Origin: Flavobacteriales bacterium
GTDB lineage: Bacteria > Bacteroidota > Bacteroidia > Flavobacteriales > UBA7430
Length of the DNA: 35,951 nucleotides
NCBI GenBank assembly: GCA_024959975.1
Contig: JANXFM010000143.1
Coordinates: forward strand, 1 to 35,951
Reading direction: 5' to 3'
The notes below the pieces were generated by a model that worked only from the letters and a program-made list of their open reading frames with translations, was not told the origin of the DNA and made no database searches. This document shows positions 7,120 to 14,488 of the stretch, one piece after another. The translations under genes were made by a program, and so were the position numbers. Within the stretch, counting starts at the first letter, position 1; each line of letters opens with the position of its first letter.

Positions 7120-7157
7120 GTTAAACTAAAATAAACCTAATGTTAAGTTTAAGTTAA
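7120..7157 (-). promoter_or_regulatory. Candidate Pho box: four 11-bp-spaced repeats upstream of the transporter operon
   Basis: On the minus strand the pentamers TTAAC (7153-7157), TTAAC (7142-7146), TTTAT (7131-7135) and TTAAC (7120-7124) occur at exact 11-bp steps. One helical turn per repeat is the known arrangement of PhoB (CTGTCAT) and PhoP (TTAACA-like) binding sites. The array ends 21 bp before the -7 box, where a class II activator would contact RNA polymerase. The same design recurs at 9732-9769. Confidence 0.72.
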
Positions 7158-7326
7158 GCAACCCTTTATAAGATAAAAAACTTCTGGCTTACCACCTACA
7201 AAACACTACTAAAATCAATACTAACAAACACATTACGCAACGAGTCCACACAAACTTCATGCTTAATCAAAAGGTCTAATACACGTTCTTCAAAATATAC
7301 CTTGTAAAAACATGCAACACAATAAC

Positions 7327-7359
7327 TTGCTCATTTAATTGTTTAAATTATTACATTTG
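7327..7359 (+). promoter_or_regulatory. Promoter for the small ORF and acetyltransferase pseudogene
   Basis: A TTG -33 element (7327-7329) and a perfect -7 box TACATTTG (7352-7359) are separated by 22 bp. This predicts a transcript start near 7366, ahead of the small frame at 7400 and the broken acetyltransferase gene at 7549. The stretch between the Pho box and this promoter (7158-7326) shows nothing recognisable. Confidence 0.6.
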
Positions 7360-7399
7360 TTTCTTGGTTTAATTATAATATTTATTGAAATATAATTTC

Positions 7400-7498
7400 A
7401 TGAAAAATCATGGTGAAGATAATTCATATTTACATACAATATTAGGGGCTTTACAACTGATTAACATACTAGAATATAAAAAAGGGAAATCAAAATAA
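7400..7498 (+). CDS. Possible 32-residue small protein
   Basis: An open frame from ATG at 7400 to TAA at 7496-7498 would encode 32 residues beginning MKNHGEDNSYLHTILGALQ and ending in a lysine-rich tail. The middle is mildly hydrophobic (LHTILGALQLINIL, about residues 11-24). It starts about 35 nt after the predicted transcript start and lies 50 bp upstream of the acetyltransferase frame. No clear ribosome-binding sequence or family is recognised. It could equally be leader RNA, so confidence is low. Confidence 0.3.
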   Translation: MKNHGEDNSYLHTILGALQLINILEYKKGKSK

Positions 7499-7548
7499 TA
7501 AAGTTCTCTGCACAATTATTTAAAAAAATTCTATCAAATTTAAATTTT

Positions 7549-8687
7549 ATGACCCATCTAAAAGAAGTAAAAACAAAAGGCCAATTAAAAAAATTTGTAA
7601 AATTTCCTTTCAAACTTTACAAAGGAAATTCTTGCTGGGTCCCACCCATTATAAAAGATGAAATAGCCTTATTTGATAAAACTAAAAATCCCGTTTTTAA
7701 ACATGCAAATGCCAGACTCTTTTTAGCACTAGAAAATAATGAAATCGTTGGTAGAATTGCCGCTATTATCAACCGTACCGAAATCAACAATCAAGGGCTT
7801 AAAAAAATGCGTTTTGGCTGGTTTGATTTTATCGATAACATAGAAGTTTCTAAACAATTACTTGACAAGGTCGAGGAAATAGGACGGGAAAATAAATTGA
7901 AATTCATGGAAGGTCCGGTTGGATTTTCAAACCTCGATAAAGTGGGTGTGCTAACTGAAGGTTTTGACCACCTTAGCACTATGGTTACCTAGTATAACCA
8001 TCCTTATTATGTGAATCACTTCGAAACATTGGGGTTTGCCGTTGAAAAAATATATTTGGAGAACAAATTTCTTTTTGAAAATGTAAAAAGAGAACCACTA
8101 GAGCGAATTAGTAGGCTCATTAAAAAACGTTACCAAATCCGTTCACTTAATTTTACAAAAACAAAAGAACTGCTTCCCTATATTGATGAAATGTTTGATC
8201 TATTTAATGAAAGCTATGCATCCTTAACGTCATTTGTTCCGATTTCTAATGAAGAAAAATTCTATTTAATAGATAAATACATTCAGCACATAAATCCTGA
8301 GTATATTAAATTTGTACTTGATAAAAACGGAAAAATAATCGCTTTTGCCGTTATCATGCTTTCATATGCACAAGCTTTACAAAAGGCAAACGGAAGTTTA
8401 TTTCCATTTGGATTTTTTCATCTGCTAAAAGCAAAAAAACAAGCAAAGATGTTGTTCTCAATCTCATTGGCATCCATCCCACTTATCAAAAAAAAGGGAT
8501 ACACGCTCTACTTTTTCTGGACCTCCAGAATTCTTGTGAACAAAATGGTATTAAAAATTGTATTAGAACACCTGAACTTATCGAAAATGTTTCAATTGCC
8601 GCCATTTGGAAAAATTTCAACCCCATTACTCACAAAAAACGTTGTACCTATAAAAAAAACCTCTCAACAATTGTTGAGAGGTTTTAA
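7549..8687 (+). pseudogene. GNAT-like N-acetyltransferase, interrupted by an amber codon and a -1 frameshift
   Basis: The reconstructed product is about 379 residues and resembles the long GNAT-like acetyltransferases of Bacteroidota. Their usual features appear in order: an N-terminal FKLYKGNSCWVPP, then NEIVGRIAAIIN, FGWFDFIDN and GPVGFSNLDKVGVLTEGF. An in-frame TAG at 7990-7992 occupies what is normally a tryptophan codon (context MVT-stop-YNHPYY, one base from TGG). The same frame continues open to an A7 run at 8433-8439. After it the homologous sequence continues only in the -1 frame (DVVLNLIGIHPTYQKKG, the acetyl-CoA binding region), ending with TAA at 8685-8687. In the original frame the C-terminus is unlike the family. 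Two independent lesions argue for a pseudogene; sequence error or recoding remain possible. Confidence 0.82.
8652..8685. terminator. Bidirectional terminator, perfect palindrome between the acetyltransferase gene and the porin gene
   Basis: A 30-bp perfect inverted repeat (arms 8656-8670 and 8671-8685, core CCTCTCAACAA/TTGTTGAGAGG) is flanked by an A8 run at 8652-8659. The minus-strand RNA ends in eight U residues, terminating the porin transcript. The plus-strand RNA ends in UUUU. The hairpin lies inside the last codons of the acetyltransferase frame. Confidence 0.88.
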
Positions 8688-8712
8688 AAAATAATCTTAA
8701 ACGTATTTCTTC

Positions 8713-9678
8713 TTAAAACTTATACTGCAAGTTCATAAAAATGGAGTTTTCAGCATTCCCTTCTTCCGGAGTGAAACCTTGTAAATTTGCGGAAACAGAC
8801 ACGCCTTTTACAGGGCGATATTCTAAACCGGCAATCACATAATCACCATTTTTAGAGTCATGACCACCTTCACCGCAAGAAACCATATCATAACGTGCAA
8901 ATACTCCTACATGATCATTTACATAATAGGTTCCATAAGCAGACACAATATTGTAATCGGCTCCCTCAATATTACCATGAGCAGACTGAGTATTGTATTC
9001 AGCACCCAAACGTAAATCCTCGGCTTTATAACCTATAAATAATGCCATTGTATTTTGGGAAGGGAAAGAAACCAATGTAGAATCTTCTTCAGAACCCTCA
9101 TCAGATTTAGACATCATATCGGTATAAATACGTAGCGTTAATTCATCAACAGGCTTAAGTGTTAAACCAAAACCTTTTTTCATGTTTGCATCACTTTGGT
9201 TCTTTTTGTATCCTTCGCCATTTACCATAGTAAAGTCAACAGCAACCATATCGTGAAGTTTGTAATCTGCAGTTAAACCCATATCGGCTGAAGGACCCAT
9301 TTTAAAGGCATCTTGAGCCGATTTTTGAATGTAACGATAGCCCCAGTTTTTCTCTTGAACTTTAAACTGCTTTAATTCTACCTGACCAAAGTTTACAGTT
9401 AATTTATCTGAAGCCTTCCATTGTAATGCAGCTACTTTTAAATATGCAGTACGCGCATATGTATCTGCCCCACCAACATCTAAGGTTAATTTAGCACTCC
9501 AGGCATCGCTATATTGGTATTTATAACCAAAATAAGCCCTTGTAATTCCAAATTCAGCAGCTTCATCATTTACACTGTAGTTGAAATTGGAGAAGATTTT
9601 ACCATGTACTTTCCCATCTTGTGCATGTGCAAGGTTAAGACCTGCAAACATTAATGCAATTGTAAAAAACTTTTTCAT
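8713..9678 (-). CDS. Outer membrane porin, phosphate-selective OprO/OprP-like
   Basis: This 321-residue protein has a signal peptide (residues 1-19, cut after LAHA) followed by alternating amphipathic strands typical of a beta-barrel. It ends in NLQYKF with the terminal phenylalanine used for outer membrane insertion. Stretches such as GITRAYFGYKYQYSDAWSAK, NFGQVELKQF and AGLEYRPVKGVSVSANLQGF resemble the phosphate-selective porin O/P family, though I could not test this by search. The gene stands alone between a strong terminator and a promoter with a four-repeat candidate Pho box matching that of the PiT-like operon. I infer phosphate-starvation-induced uptake across the outer membrane. A general anion or substrate-unspecific porin is the alternative. 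Confidence 0.82.
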   Translation of the reverse strand: MKKFFTIALMFAGLNLAHAQDGKVHGKIFSNFNYSVNDEAAEFGITRAYFGYKYQYSDAWSAKLTLDVGGADTYARTAYLKVAALQWKASDKLTVNFGQVELKQFKVQEKNWGYRYIQKSAQDAFKMGPSADMGLTADYKLHDMVAVDFTMVNGEGYKKNQSDANMKKGFGLTLKPVDELTLRIYTDMMSKSDEGSEEDSTLVSFPSQNTMALFIGYKAEDLRLGAEYNTQSAHGNIEGADYNIVSAYGTYYVNDHVGVFARYDMVSCGEGGHDSKNGDYVIAGLEYRPVKGVSVSANLQGFTPEEGNAENSIFMNLQYKF

Positions 9679-9702
9679 CGTGTTTTTTTCAAGTTTCTAA
9701 TG

Positions 9703-9710
9703 CAAATCTA
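9703..9710 (-). promoter_or_regulatory. -7 box of the porin gene
   Basis: The minus strand reads TAGATTTG, a perfect TAnnTTTG match, 24 bp upstream of the ATG at 9678. No TTG element lies at the standard 17-23 bp. The upstream repeat array (9732-9769), 21 bp away, probably substitutes for it. Confidence 0.65.
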
Positions 9711-9731
9711 ACAGGTCGTCAGACAAATCAG

Positions 9732-9769
9732 GTTAATCACTATTTAAAAGTGTGTTAAGGAATTGTAAA
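9732..9769 (-). promoter_or_regulatory. Candidate Pho box: four 11-bp-spaced repeats upstream of the porin
   Basis: On the minus strand TTTAC (9765-9769), TTAAC (9754-9758), TTAAA (9743-9747) and TTAAC (9732-9736) occur at exact 11-bp intervals. The array is 38 bp long and ends 21 bp before the -7 box. Length, period, pentamer and distance all equal those of the array at 7120-7157, so one regulator probably reads both. PhoB is encoded nearby. Confidence 0.74.
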
Positions 9770-9889
9770 CAAATATTTGATTATTATGCTAATAATATAC
9801 CACCAACAAGCAGTCTCAATTGTAGATTACAATCAAACTGTCATTAGTAAAAGAGAAACTCTAAACTAAACGAAAAAAAACATCAATAC

Positions 9890-10183
9890 TTACTGACAAT
9901 CACGAACAGACTTCACTGCAGCAATCAAGCCAACATGACTTACAGAGTAATAGGTGTTTTTTCCTACTCGTTCTGAACTGAGTACTCTCTTATTCTTTAA
10001 AGTGTTAAGATGATGTGATGCGATTGCCTGCTCTATTCTTAATGCTTTAAAAATTTCGGTAACCGACATACGAGGAGACTCTTCCAACAACTCAACTATA
10101 GAAATTCGAATGGGATGTCCAAGAACCTTTAACATCGAAGCAGCGGCAAGCAAAGCTTCTGAATTTAGATTTAATACTTTCAT
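9890..10183 (-). CDS. ArsR-family winged-helix transcriptional regulator
   Basis: This 97-residue protein is a single ArsR-type winged helix. LKVLGHPIRISIVELLEE begins the first helix. The recognition part is SVTEIFKALRIEQAIASHHLNTLKNKRVLSSERVGKNTYYSV, an ordinary SmtB/ArsR layout. The metal-binding CVC motif of arsenic/cadmium sensors is absent; the only cysteine is in the C-terminal DCQ. The signal is therefore unknown and may not be a metal. The gene is monocistronic with its own promoter (10215-10245). Its partner genes are not evident; the porin downstream has a separate promoter. Confidence 0.9.
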   Translation of the reverse strand: MKVLNLNSEALLAAASMLKVLGHPIRISIVELLEESPRMSVTEIFKALRIEQAIASHHLNTLKNKRVLSSERVGKNTYYSVSHVGLIAAVKSVRDCQ

Positions 10184-10214
10184 TTTATGGAGGGGGTTTT
10201 TCGTTATACTGCCC

Positions 10215-10245
10215 CAAATATAAGCATTTGTATTTAAACAATCAA
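10215..10245 (-). promoter_or_regulatory. Promoter of the ArsR-family gene
   Basis: On the minus strand a TTG -33 element (10243-10245) and a TATATTTG -7 box (10215-10222) are separated by 20 bp. The leader to the ATG would be about 25 nt. Confidence 0.55.
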
Positions 10246-10381
10246 CCTTATACCTATTTATAACTATATTTTATTCAATTACAAAACATACTTTCTATTA
10301 AAAAATAACCATTAGATGAAGCTAATATAATATATACATTTTAAACTATTTAGTAATTAGAATCCTAAGAACACGAAAACA

Positions 10382-11824
10382 TTATATTTCTTTTCTTAAA
10401 CGGGCAACAGGGATTCCAAGTTGCTCTCTATATTTTGCAACTGTTCTTCTAGCTATAGAGTAACCTTTCTCCTTTAATAGATCCACCAACCTGGCATCAG
10501 TTAGAGGTTTAATTTTATCTTCTTGTTGAACAACCTCATCCAATATCATTTTAATTTCTTTGGTCGAAACATCCTCACCCTGATCGTTTTTCATAGACTC
10601 AGAGAAAAAATATTTAATCAGGAAAGTGCCATAAGGGGTATCTAAATATTTACTGTTTGCAACTCTAGATACCGTAGAAACATCCATTCCAATCCGATCA
10701 GCAATATCTTTAAGAATCATCGGTTTTAGCATGCGCTCATCTCCGGTAAGAAGATAATCCTGCTGGAAATTCATTATGGAAGTCATGGTTAACATTAATG
10801 TATGGTGCCTTTGACGAATAGCATCGATAAACCACTTTGCAGAATCTAATTTTTGCTTTACAAAAAGCACAGCTTCTTTCTGTTCCTTATTCTCACTATT
10901 ATTGGATTCTTTGTAACCCTGCAACAACTCTTTAAAAGAACTATTAACCCTCAGCTCAGGAATCATCCCGGTATTCATAGTTAAATCCAACTGTCCGTCT
11001 ACTATTGATATTCTAAAATCAGGAATAATATGCTGCACTACTTTAGATGAACCAAAAGCCCCGGGCTTAGGATTTAACCTAGAAATCTCTTTTAACGACT
11101 TCTTCAAAAGATCTTCCGGGACAGACAAACTTGATCGTAATTTATCATAATGCTTCTTTGATAAAGCATTAAAATGATTGGAAACTATTTCTCTTGCTAA
11201 TCCAATAGATTCATTCGTTGACTTTTCACTTAACTGAATTTGCAAACACTCTTGTAAATTTCTGGCTCCTATTCCGGAAGGCTCAAAATCCTGAATAACT
11301 TTTAAAACCTGCAAAACCTCTTGCTCACTGCTTATAATATTTTGAGTAAAAGCAAGATCATCAACTATGGCAGAAAGCTCTCTTCTAATGTATCCATTAT
11401 CATTCACACAACCAATTAGGAACAAACCTATTTGATACTGATGGCTATCAAGATCCCTAAGGACAAGTTGTTTTTCTAAAATCTCAATTGAACTAACCCC
11501 CATTGCCACAGGAATTGACTTCTCTTCTTGATCTGAACTGGTATTATTTGCTACTAAACGATAACGAGGTGTTTCATCATCACTCAAATACTCATCTATA
11601 TTAATTTCCTGAGCCTCTATACGTTGCTCTTCGCCCGTATCGTAATCTTCAGTCTCTGACGCATCAGTATGCTCTGTAACTTCTTCAATAGCTGGATTCT
11701 CCTCCAACTCTTCTTTAACTTTTTGCTCTAACTCAATGGTCGGAAGCTGTATAAGCCTCATCAACTTAATCTGTTGAGGCGAAAGCTTCTGTGCTAACTT
11801 TTGCTGTAGAGACTGCTTTAACAT
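10382..11824 (-). CDS. rpoN: RNA polymerase sigma-54 factor
   Basis: This 480-residue sigma-54 has all three regions. The glutamine/leucine-rich activator-responsive N-terminus (QSLQQKLAQKLSPQQIKLM, residues 4-22) is followed by an acidic linker (about 55-90). The core-binding and helix-turn-helix regions (DIADRIGMDVSTVSRVANSK) lead to the RpoN box ARRTVAKYRE at 458-467, which contacts the -24 promoter element. Length is normal. The gene begins 6 bp after asnS and is probably cotranscribed with it. No enhancer-binding activator gene lies in the window, so its regulon here cannot be named. The intervening 10246-10381 stretch holds nothing recognisable. Confidence 0.96.
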   Translation of the reverse strand: MLKQSLQQKLAQKLSPQQIKLMRLIQLPTIELEQKVKEELEENPAIEEVTEHTDASETEDYDTGEEQRIEAQEINIDEYLSDDETPRYRLVANNTSSDQEEKSIPVAMGVSSIEILEKQLVLRDLDSHQYQIGLFLIGCVNDNGYIRRELSAIVDDLAFTQNIISSEQEVLQVLKVIQDFEPSGIGARNLQECLQIQLSEKSTNESIGLAREIVSNHFNALSKKHYDKLRSSLSVPEDLLKKSLKEISRLNPKPGAFGSSKVVQHIIPDFRISIVDGQLDLTMNTGMIPELRVNSSFKELLQGYKESNNSENKEQKEAVLFVKQKLDSAKWFIDAIRQRHHTLMLTMTSIMNFQQDYLLTGDERMLKPMILKDIADRIGMDVSTVSRVANSKYLDTPYGTFLIKYFFSESMKNDQGEDVSTKEIKMILDEVVQQEDKIKPLTDARLVDLLKEKGYSIARRTVAKYREQLGIPVARLRKEI

Positions 11825-11830
11825 ATAGGA

Positions 11831-13270
11831 TTAAAAATCTGCGTTTTTTGGAGTTCTTGGAAAAGGAATAACATCTCGAATATTACCCATACCTGTTACG
11901 AACAATACCAATCTTTCGAAACCTAAGCCAAAACCACTATGTGGTACTGTACCAAATTTTCTAGAATCAAGATACCACCACAATTCATGCTCCGGAATAT
12001 CCATCTCCTGCATTCTGGATTTCAGAATATCTAATCGTTCCTCTCTTTGAGAACCTCCAATAATTTCTCCAATACCCGGAAATAACACGTCCATAGCTCG
12101 GACAGTTTTTCCATCGTCATTCATGCGCATATAAAATGCCTTTATATCTTTAGGGTAATCCGTAATTATAACGGGTTTTTTAAATTTTTTCTCTACCAAA
12201 TATCTTTCGTGCTCTGATTGGAAATCAGCGCCCCACTCTTCAATTAGATACTTAAATTTCTTTTTCTTATTAGGCTTAGAATTTCTTAAAATATCATACG
12301 CCTCTGTGTAAGTTATGCGTTCAAAATCATTCTCAATTACAAATTGGAGCTTTTCAATAAGGCCCATTTCCTGACGTTCTTCTTTTTTCTTATGCTTTTC
12401 TTCTTCCTGCAAACGCTTGTCTAGGAATTCTAAATCTTCTCTGCAATGATTAAGTGCATAAGAACACAAATATTGAAGCATATCTTGTGCCAGGTCCATA
12501 TCTTCGTTTAAATCGGCAAAAGCCACTTCAGGCTCTATCATCCAAAATTCTGCCAAGTGACGAGAAGTATTGGAGTTTTCTGCCCTAAAAGTTGGGCCAA
12601 AAGTATAGACTTTCCCAAGTGCCAATGCAGCCATTTCTGCTTCTAACTGCCCCGAAACCGTTAAATTCGTTTCTTTCCCAAAAAAATCTTGCGTATAATC
12701 AACTCCACCTTCTTCTGTTAAAGGAGTGTTCACTTTATCTAAAGTACTTACCGCAAACATCTCTCCGGCACCTTCACAGTCAGAACCGGTAATTATCGGC
12801 GTATGTACATTCGAAAATCCCTTTTGATTAAAGAAGTTATGAATGGCAAAAGTCATTGCATGTCGAACACGAAATATAGCTCCGAACGTATTTGTTCTAA
12901 ATCTTAAATGAGCATTTTCTCTTAAAAATTCTAATGAGTGTTTTTTCGGTTGCAATGGATATTCTTCCGGATTCGCTACACCTAACACCTCAATAGATTC
13001 TGCTAAAAGCTCTATAGCTTGCCCAGAACCTTTTGATTGCACTAATTTTCCATTTACGGAAATACTAGCCCCTGTATGAATCAGCTTTAAAATATCCTCA
13101 GCAATATTATTTTCAGCTACAACCTGAATATTATTTATGGTTGAACCATCATTTAAAGCAATAAATGAAACGTTCTTACTGCCTCTCTTTGTTCTTACCC
13201 ATCCTTTTAGGTTTACCAAATTTTCTCCGGCCTCTAAATTCAGGGCTTCTTTTACTTCTATCCTGTTCAT
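11831..13270 (-). CDS. asnS: Asparaginyl-tRNA synthetase
   Basis: This class IIb synthetase of 479 residues charges tRNA-Asn. It has an N-terminal OB-fold anticodon-binding domain (VNLKGWVRTKRGSKNVSFIA, about 19-38). The catalytic core carries motif 2 (FRAENSNTSRHLAEFWMIEPE region) and motif 3 (GFGLGFERLVLFVTG). An insertion of about 70 residues rich in lysine and glutamate (about 270-345, RLQEEEKHKKKEERQE) lies between motifs 2 and 3, as in many Bacteroidota AsnRS proteins. The AENSNTSRH context separates it from AspRS. The promoter -7 box is at 13300-13307. rpoN follows immediately. Confidence 0.96.
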   Translation of the reverse strand: MNRIEVKEALNLEAGENLVNLKGWVRTKRGSKNVSFIALNDGSTINNIQVVAENNIAEDILKLIHTGASISVNGKLVQSKGSGQAIELLAESIEVLGVANPEEYPLQPKKHSLEFLRENAHLRFRTNTFGAIFRVRHAMTFAIHNFFNQKGFSNVHTPIITGSDCEGAGEMFAVSTLDKVNTPLTEEGGVDYTQDFFGKETNLTVSGQLEAEMAALALGKVYTFGPTFRAENSNTSRHLAEFWMIEPEVAFADLNEDMDLAQDMLQYLCSYALNHCREDLEFLDKRLQEEEKHKKKEERQEMGLIEKLQFVIENDFERITYTEAYDILRNSKPNKKKKFKYLIEEWGADFQSEHERYLVEKKFKKPVIITDYPKDIKAFYMRMNDDGKTVRAMDVLFPGIGEIIGGSQREERLDILKSRMQEMDIPEHELWWYLDSRKFGTVPHSGFGLGFERLVLFVTGMGNIRDVIPFPRTPKNADF

Positions 13271-13299
13271 TTTCTTCTAAATATCGTAGCTTGTTTAAG

Positions 13300-13307
13300 C
13301 AAATTTA
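13300..13307 (-). promoter_or_regulatory. -7 box upstream of asnS
   Basis: The minus strand reads TAAATTTG, a TAnnTTTG match, 29 bp before the asnS ATG. No clear -33 TTG element was found at 17-23 bp. Confidence 0.45.
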
Positions 13308-13619
13308 ATTTTTTTCATTGGAACTTTAACTATAAGCCTCTCCAAATAATCTGACTTTTATTCGTTTGGTATTGTTTTTGATGAAAGGCGATGAAATTTC
13401 GAAAAATGCTTTTAAAGAGAAAATAGAATTCCGGTTTTAACATCTTTAAAAGGTGATGAATTAGCAAGAAGTTTTAATTACACAGAAGCGATATATATTT
13501 TCGTAAGTTTATGTTTACAGGATATTTCCATATCTAAAATGATAAACTCGTTCTTGAGAACCTACACAACCACAACGAATTAGTTGCACTCAAACAAACT
13601 AAACCACCTAAAATTCTAA
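13308..13619. other. Intergenic stretch without an intact gene; possible gene remnant
   Basis: No open frame of convincing length was found. On the plus strand two short frames, MKGDEISKNAFKEK (from 13381) and a 50-odd codon frame around 13429-13575 containing TSLKGDELARSFNYTEA, share a KGDEIS/KGDELA pattern. They could be remnants of one decayed gene. I recognise no family, so this is only a suggestion. Confidence 0.25.
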
Positions 13620-13727
13620 CTAAAACCTTTCAAGTCCAATGTTTTGGTCAGAATTAATCATTTCGGGTAACAACAATCCTAAAATAAAGCCTAAAACAGA
13701 TAATAAACTATACTGCTGCCTATGCAC
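13620..13727 (-). CDS. Possible 35-residue small membrane protein
   Basis: A GTG-initiated frame (13725-13727) runs to TAG (13620-13622), 17 bp downstream of the TPR membrane protein gene on the same strand. The product has a basic N-terminus (VHRQQY), one hydrophobic helix (SLLSVLGFILGLLLPEM, about residues 7-23) and a polar tail. Its helix resembles the single transmembrane segment of the upstream protein (YCVALGLLIGFIVN). A possible upstream extension lacks an ATG. The GTG start and short length make this tentative. Confidence 0.35.
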   Translation of the reverse strand: MHRQQYSLLSVLGFILGLLLPEMINSDQNIGLERF

Positions 13728-13744
13728 TTCGTTAATGGTTGAGT

Positions 13745-14488
13745 TTATTCTTTTGGCGAAAGAATATTTAAAACCTCTTCTGCATGAACCATGAAATAAC
13801 TCTGATCTAAAATAATCTGATTTAATGAATCTTTTGCCTCATTTATCTCGCCTGCTTGGACGAGTGCCAAAGACAAATACCATTTCCTTTGATTGGCAAA
13901 ACGACTAGACGCATCCATGAGCTCAAATTGATTGACGGCCCCTAATGCCTTACCTTTTGCCAGTAAGGCTACTCCTTTATAAAAAAGCACTTCATTCTTA
14001 AATTCCTTATTTCTTAGCATTAATTTATCAAAACCTAAAATAGCCTTATCATATTGCTTAGACTCATACAACTCCATAACTTCTACAAACTCTAAATTGA
14101 AAGCCTCTACAGAACCAGAAGATTCAACAGGTTCTATAACATTTGGATAAGGTCTGAAATACTCTTCAAATATTAATTTAGTTTCTATTTCTGGATTAGA
14201 AATTGTGTAGTTAACAATAAAACCAATCAAAAGCCCTAAAGCCACGCAATAACCCAACATTCTTTTGGTGAAAATTGTATGATCAGACTTTCTACTATGA
14301 ATTTGATCTTCAAAACTCCGAAACCCTCTCTTCATTTTACGAGATCGAGCATCTTTTAATCCACCAATTACCTGCTCATATTGCTTTACTTCATCTCTAA
14401 ATTTACTGTCGCGCCCAAGCTCATCTTCAAACAATCGAAGCTCTTCCTCTGATAATTCTTCATCGAAATACCGTTCAATGAAATCCAT
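13745..14488 (-). CDS. Single-pass membrane protein with anti-sigma-like N-terminus and C-terminal TPR-like region
   Basis: I place the start at ATG 14486-14488 (247 residues, beginning MDFIERYFDEELSEEEL); a GTG seven codons upstream is less likely. The acidic N-terminus (about 1-50: FDEELSEEELRLFEDEL, FRDEVKQYEQ) resembles the cytoplasmic helical region of anti-sigma factors that bind ECF sigma factors. One membrane helix follows (about 84-105, MLGYCVALGLLIGFIVNY). The outer part (about 145-245) contains tetratricopeptide-like helices (YESKQYDKAILGFDKL, KGVALLAKGKALGAVNQFE, ALVQAGEINEAKDSLNQI). Related Bacteroidota proteins often accompany an ECF sigma factor and CHAT or TPR proteins, but no sigma gene is adjacent here. 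The precise role is unknown. Confidence 0.65.
   Translation of the reverse strand: MDFIERYFDEELSEEELRLFEDELGRDSKFRDEVKQYEQVIGGLKDARSRKMKRGFRSFEDQIHSRKSDHTIFTKRMLGYCVALGLLIGFIVNYTISNPEIETKLIFEEYFRPYPNVIEPVESSGSVEAFNLEFVEVMELYESKQYDKAILGFDKLMLRNKEFKNEVLFYKGVALLAKGKALGAVNQFELMDASSRFANQRKWYLSLALVQAGEINEAKDSLNQIILDQSYFMVHAEEVLNILSPKE

Noticed and set aside
7990..7992. Amber codon in the acetyltransferase read as a recoded amino acid (pyrrolysine-like)
   Set aside because: No pylT/pylS-like genes or supporting context are visible, the codon is one base from the expected Trp codon, and a second lesion lies downstream. Nonsense mutation or error is simpler.
9890..10183. ArsR-type regulator as an arsenic or cadmium sensor controlling the porin
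   Set aside because: The metal-binding cysteine motif is missing, the porin has its own promoter, and no resistance genes are nearby.
12355..12430. Lysine/glutamate-rich low-complexity stretch inside asnS as a possible disruption or insertion
   Set aside because: The frame is continuous and a charged insertion between motifs 2 and 3 is normal in this AsnRS subgroup.
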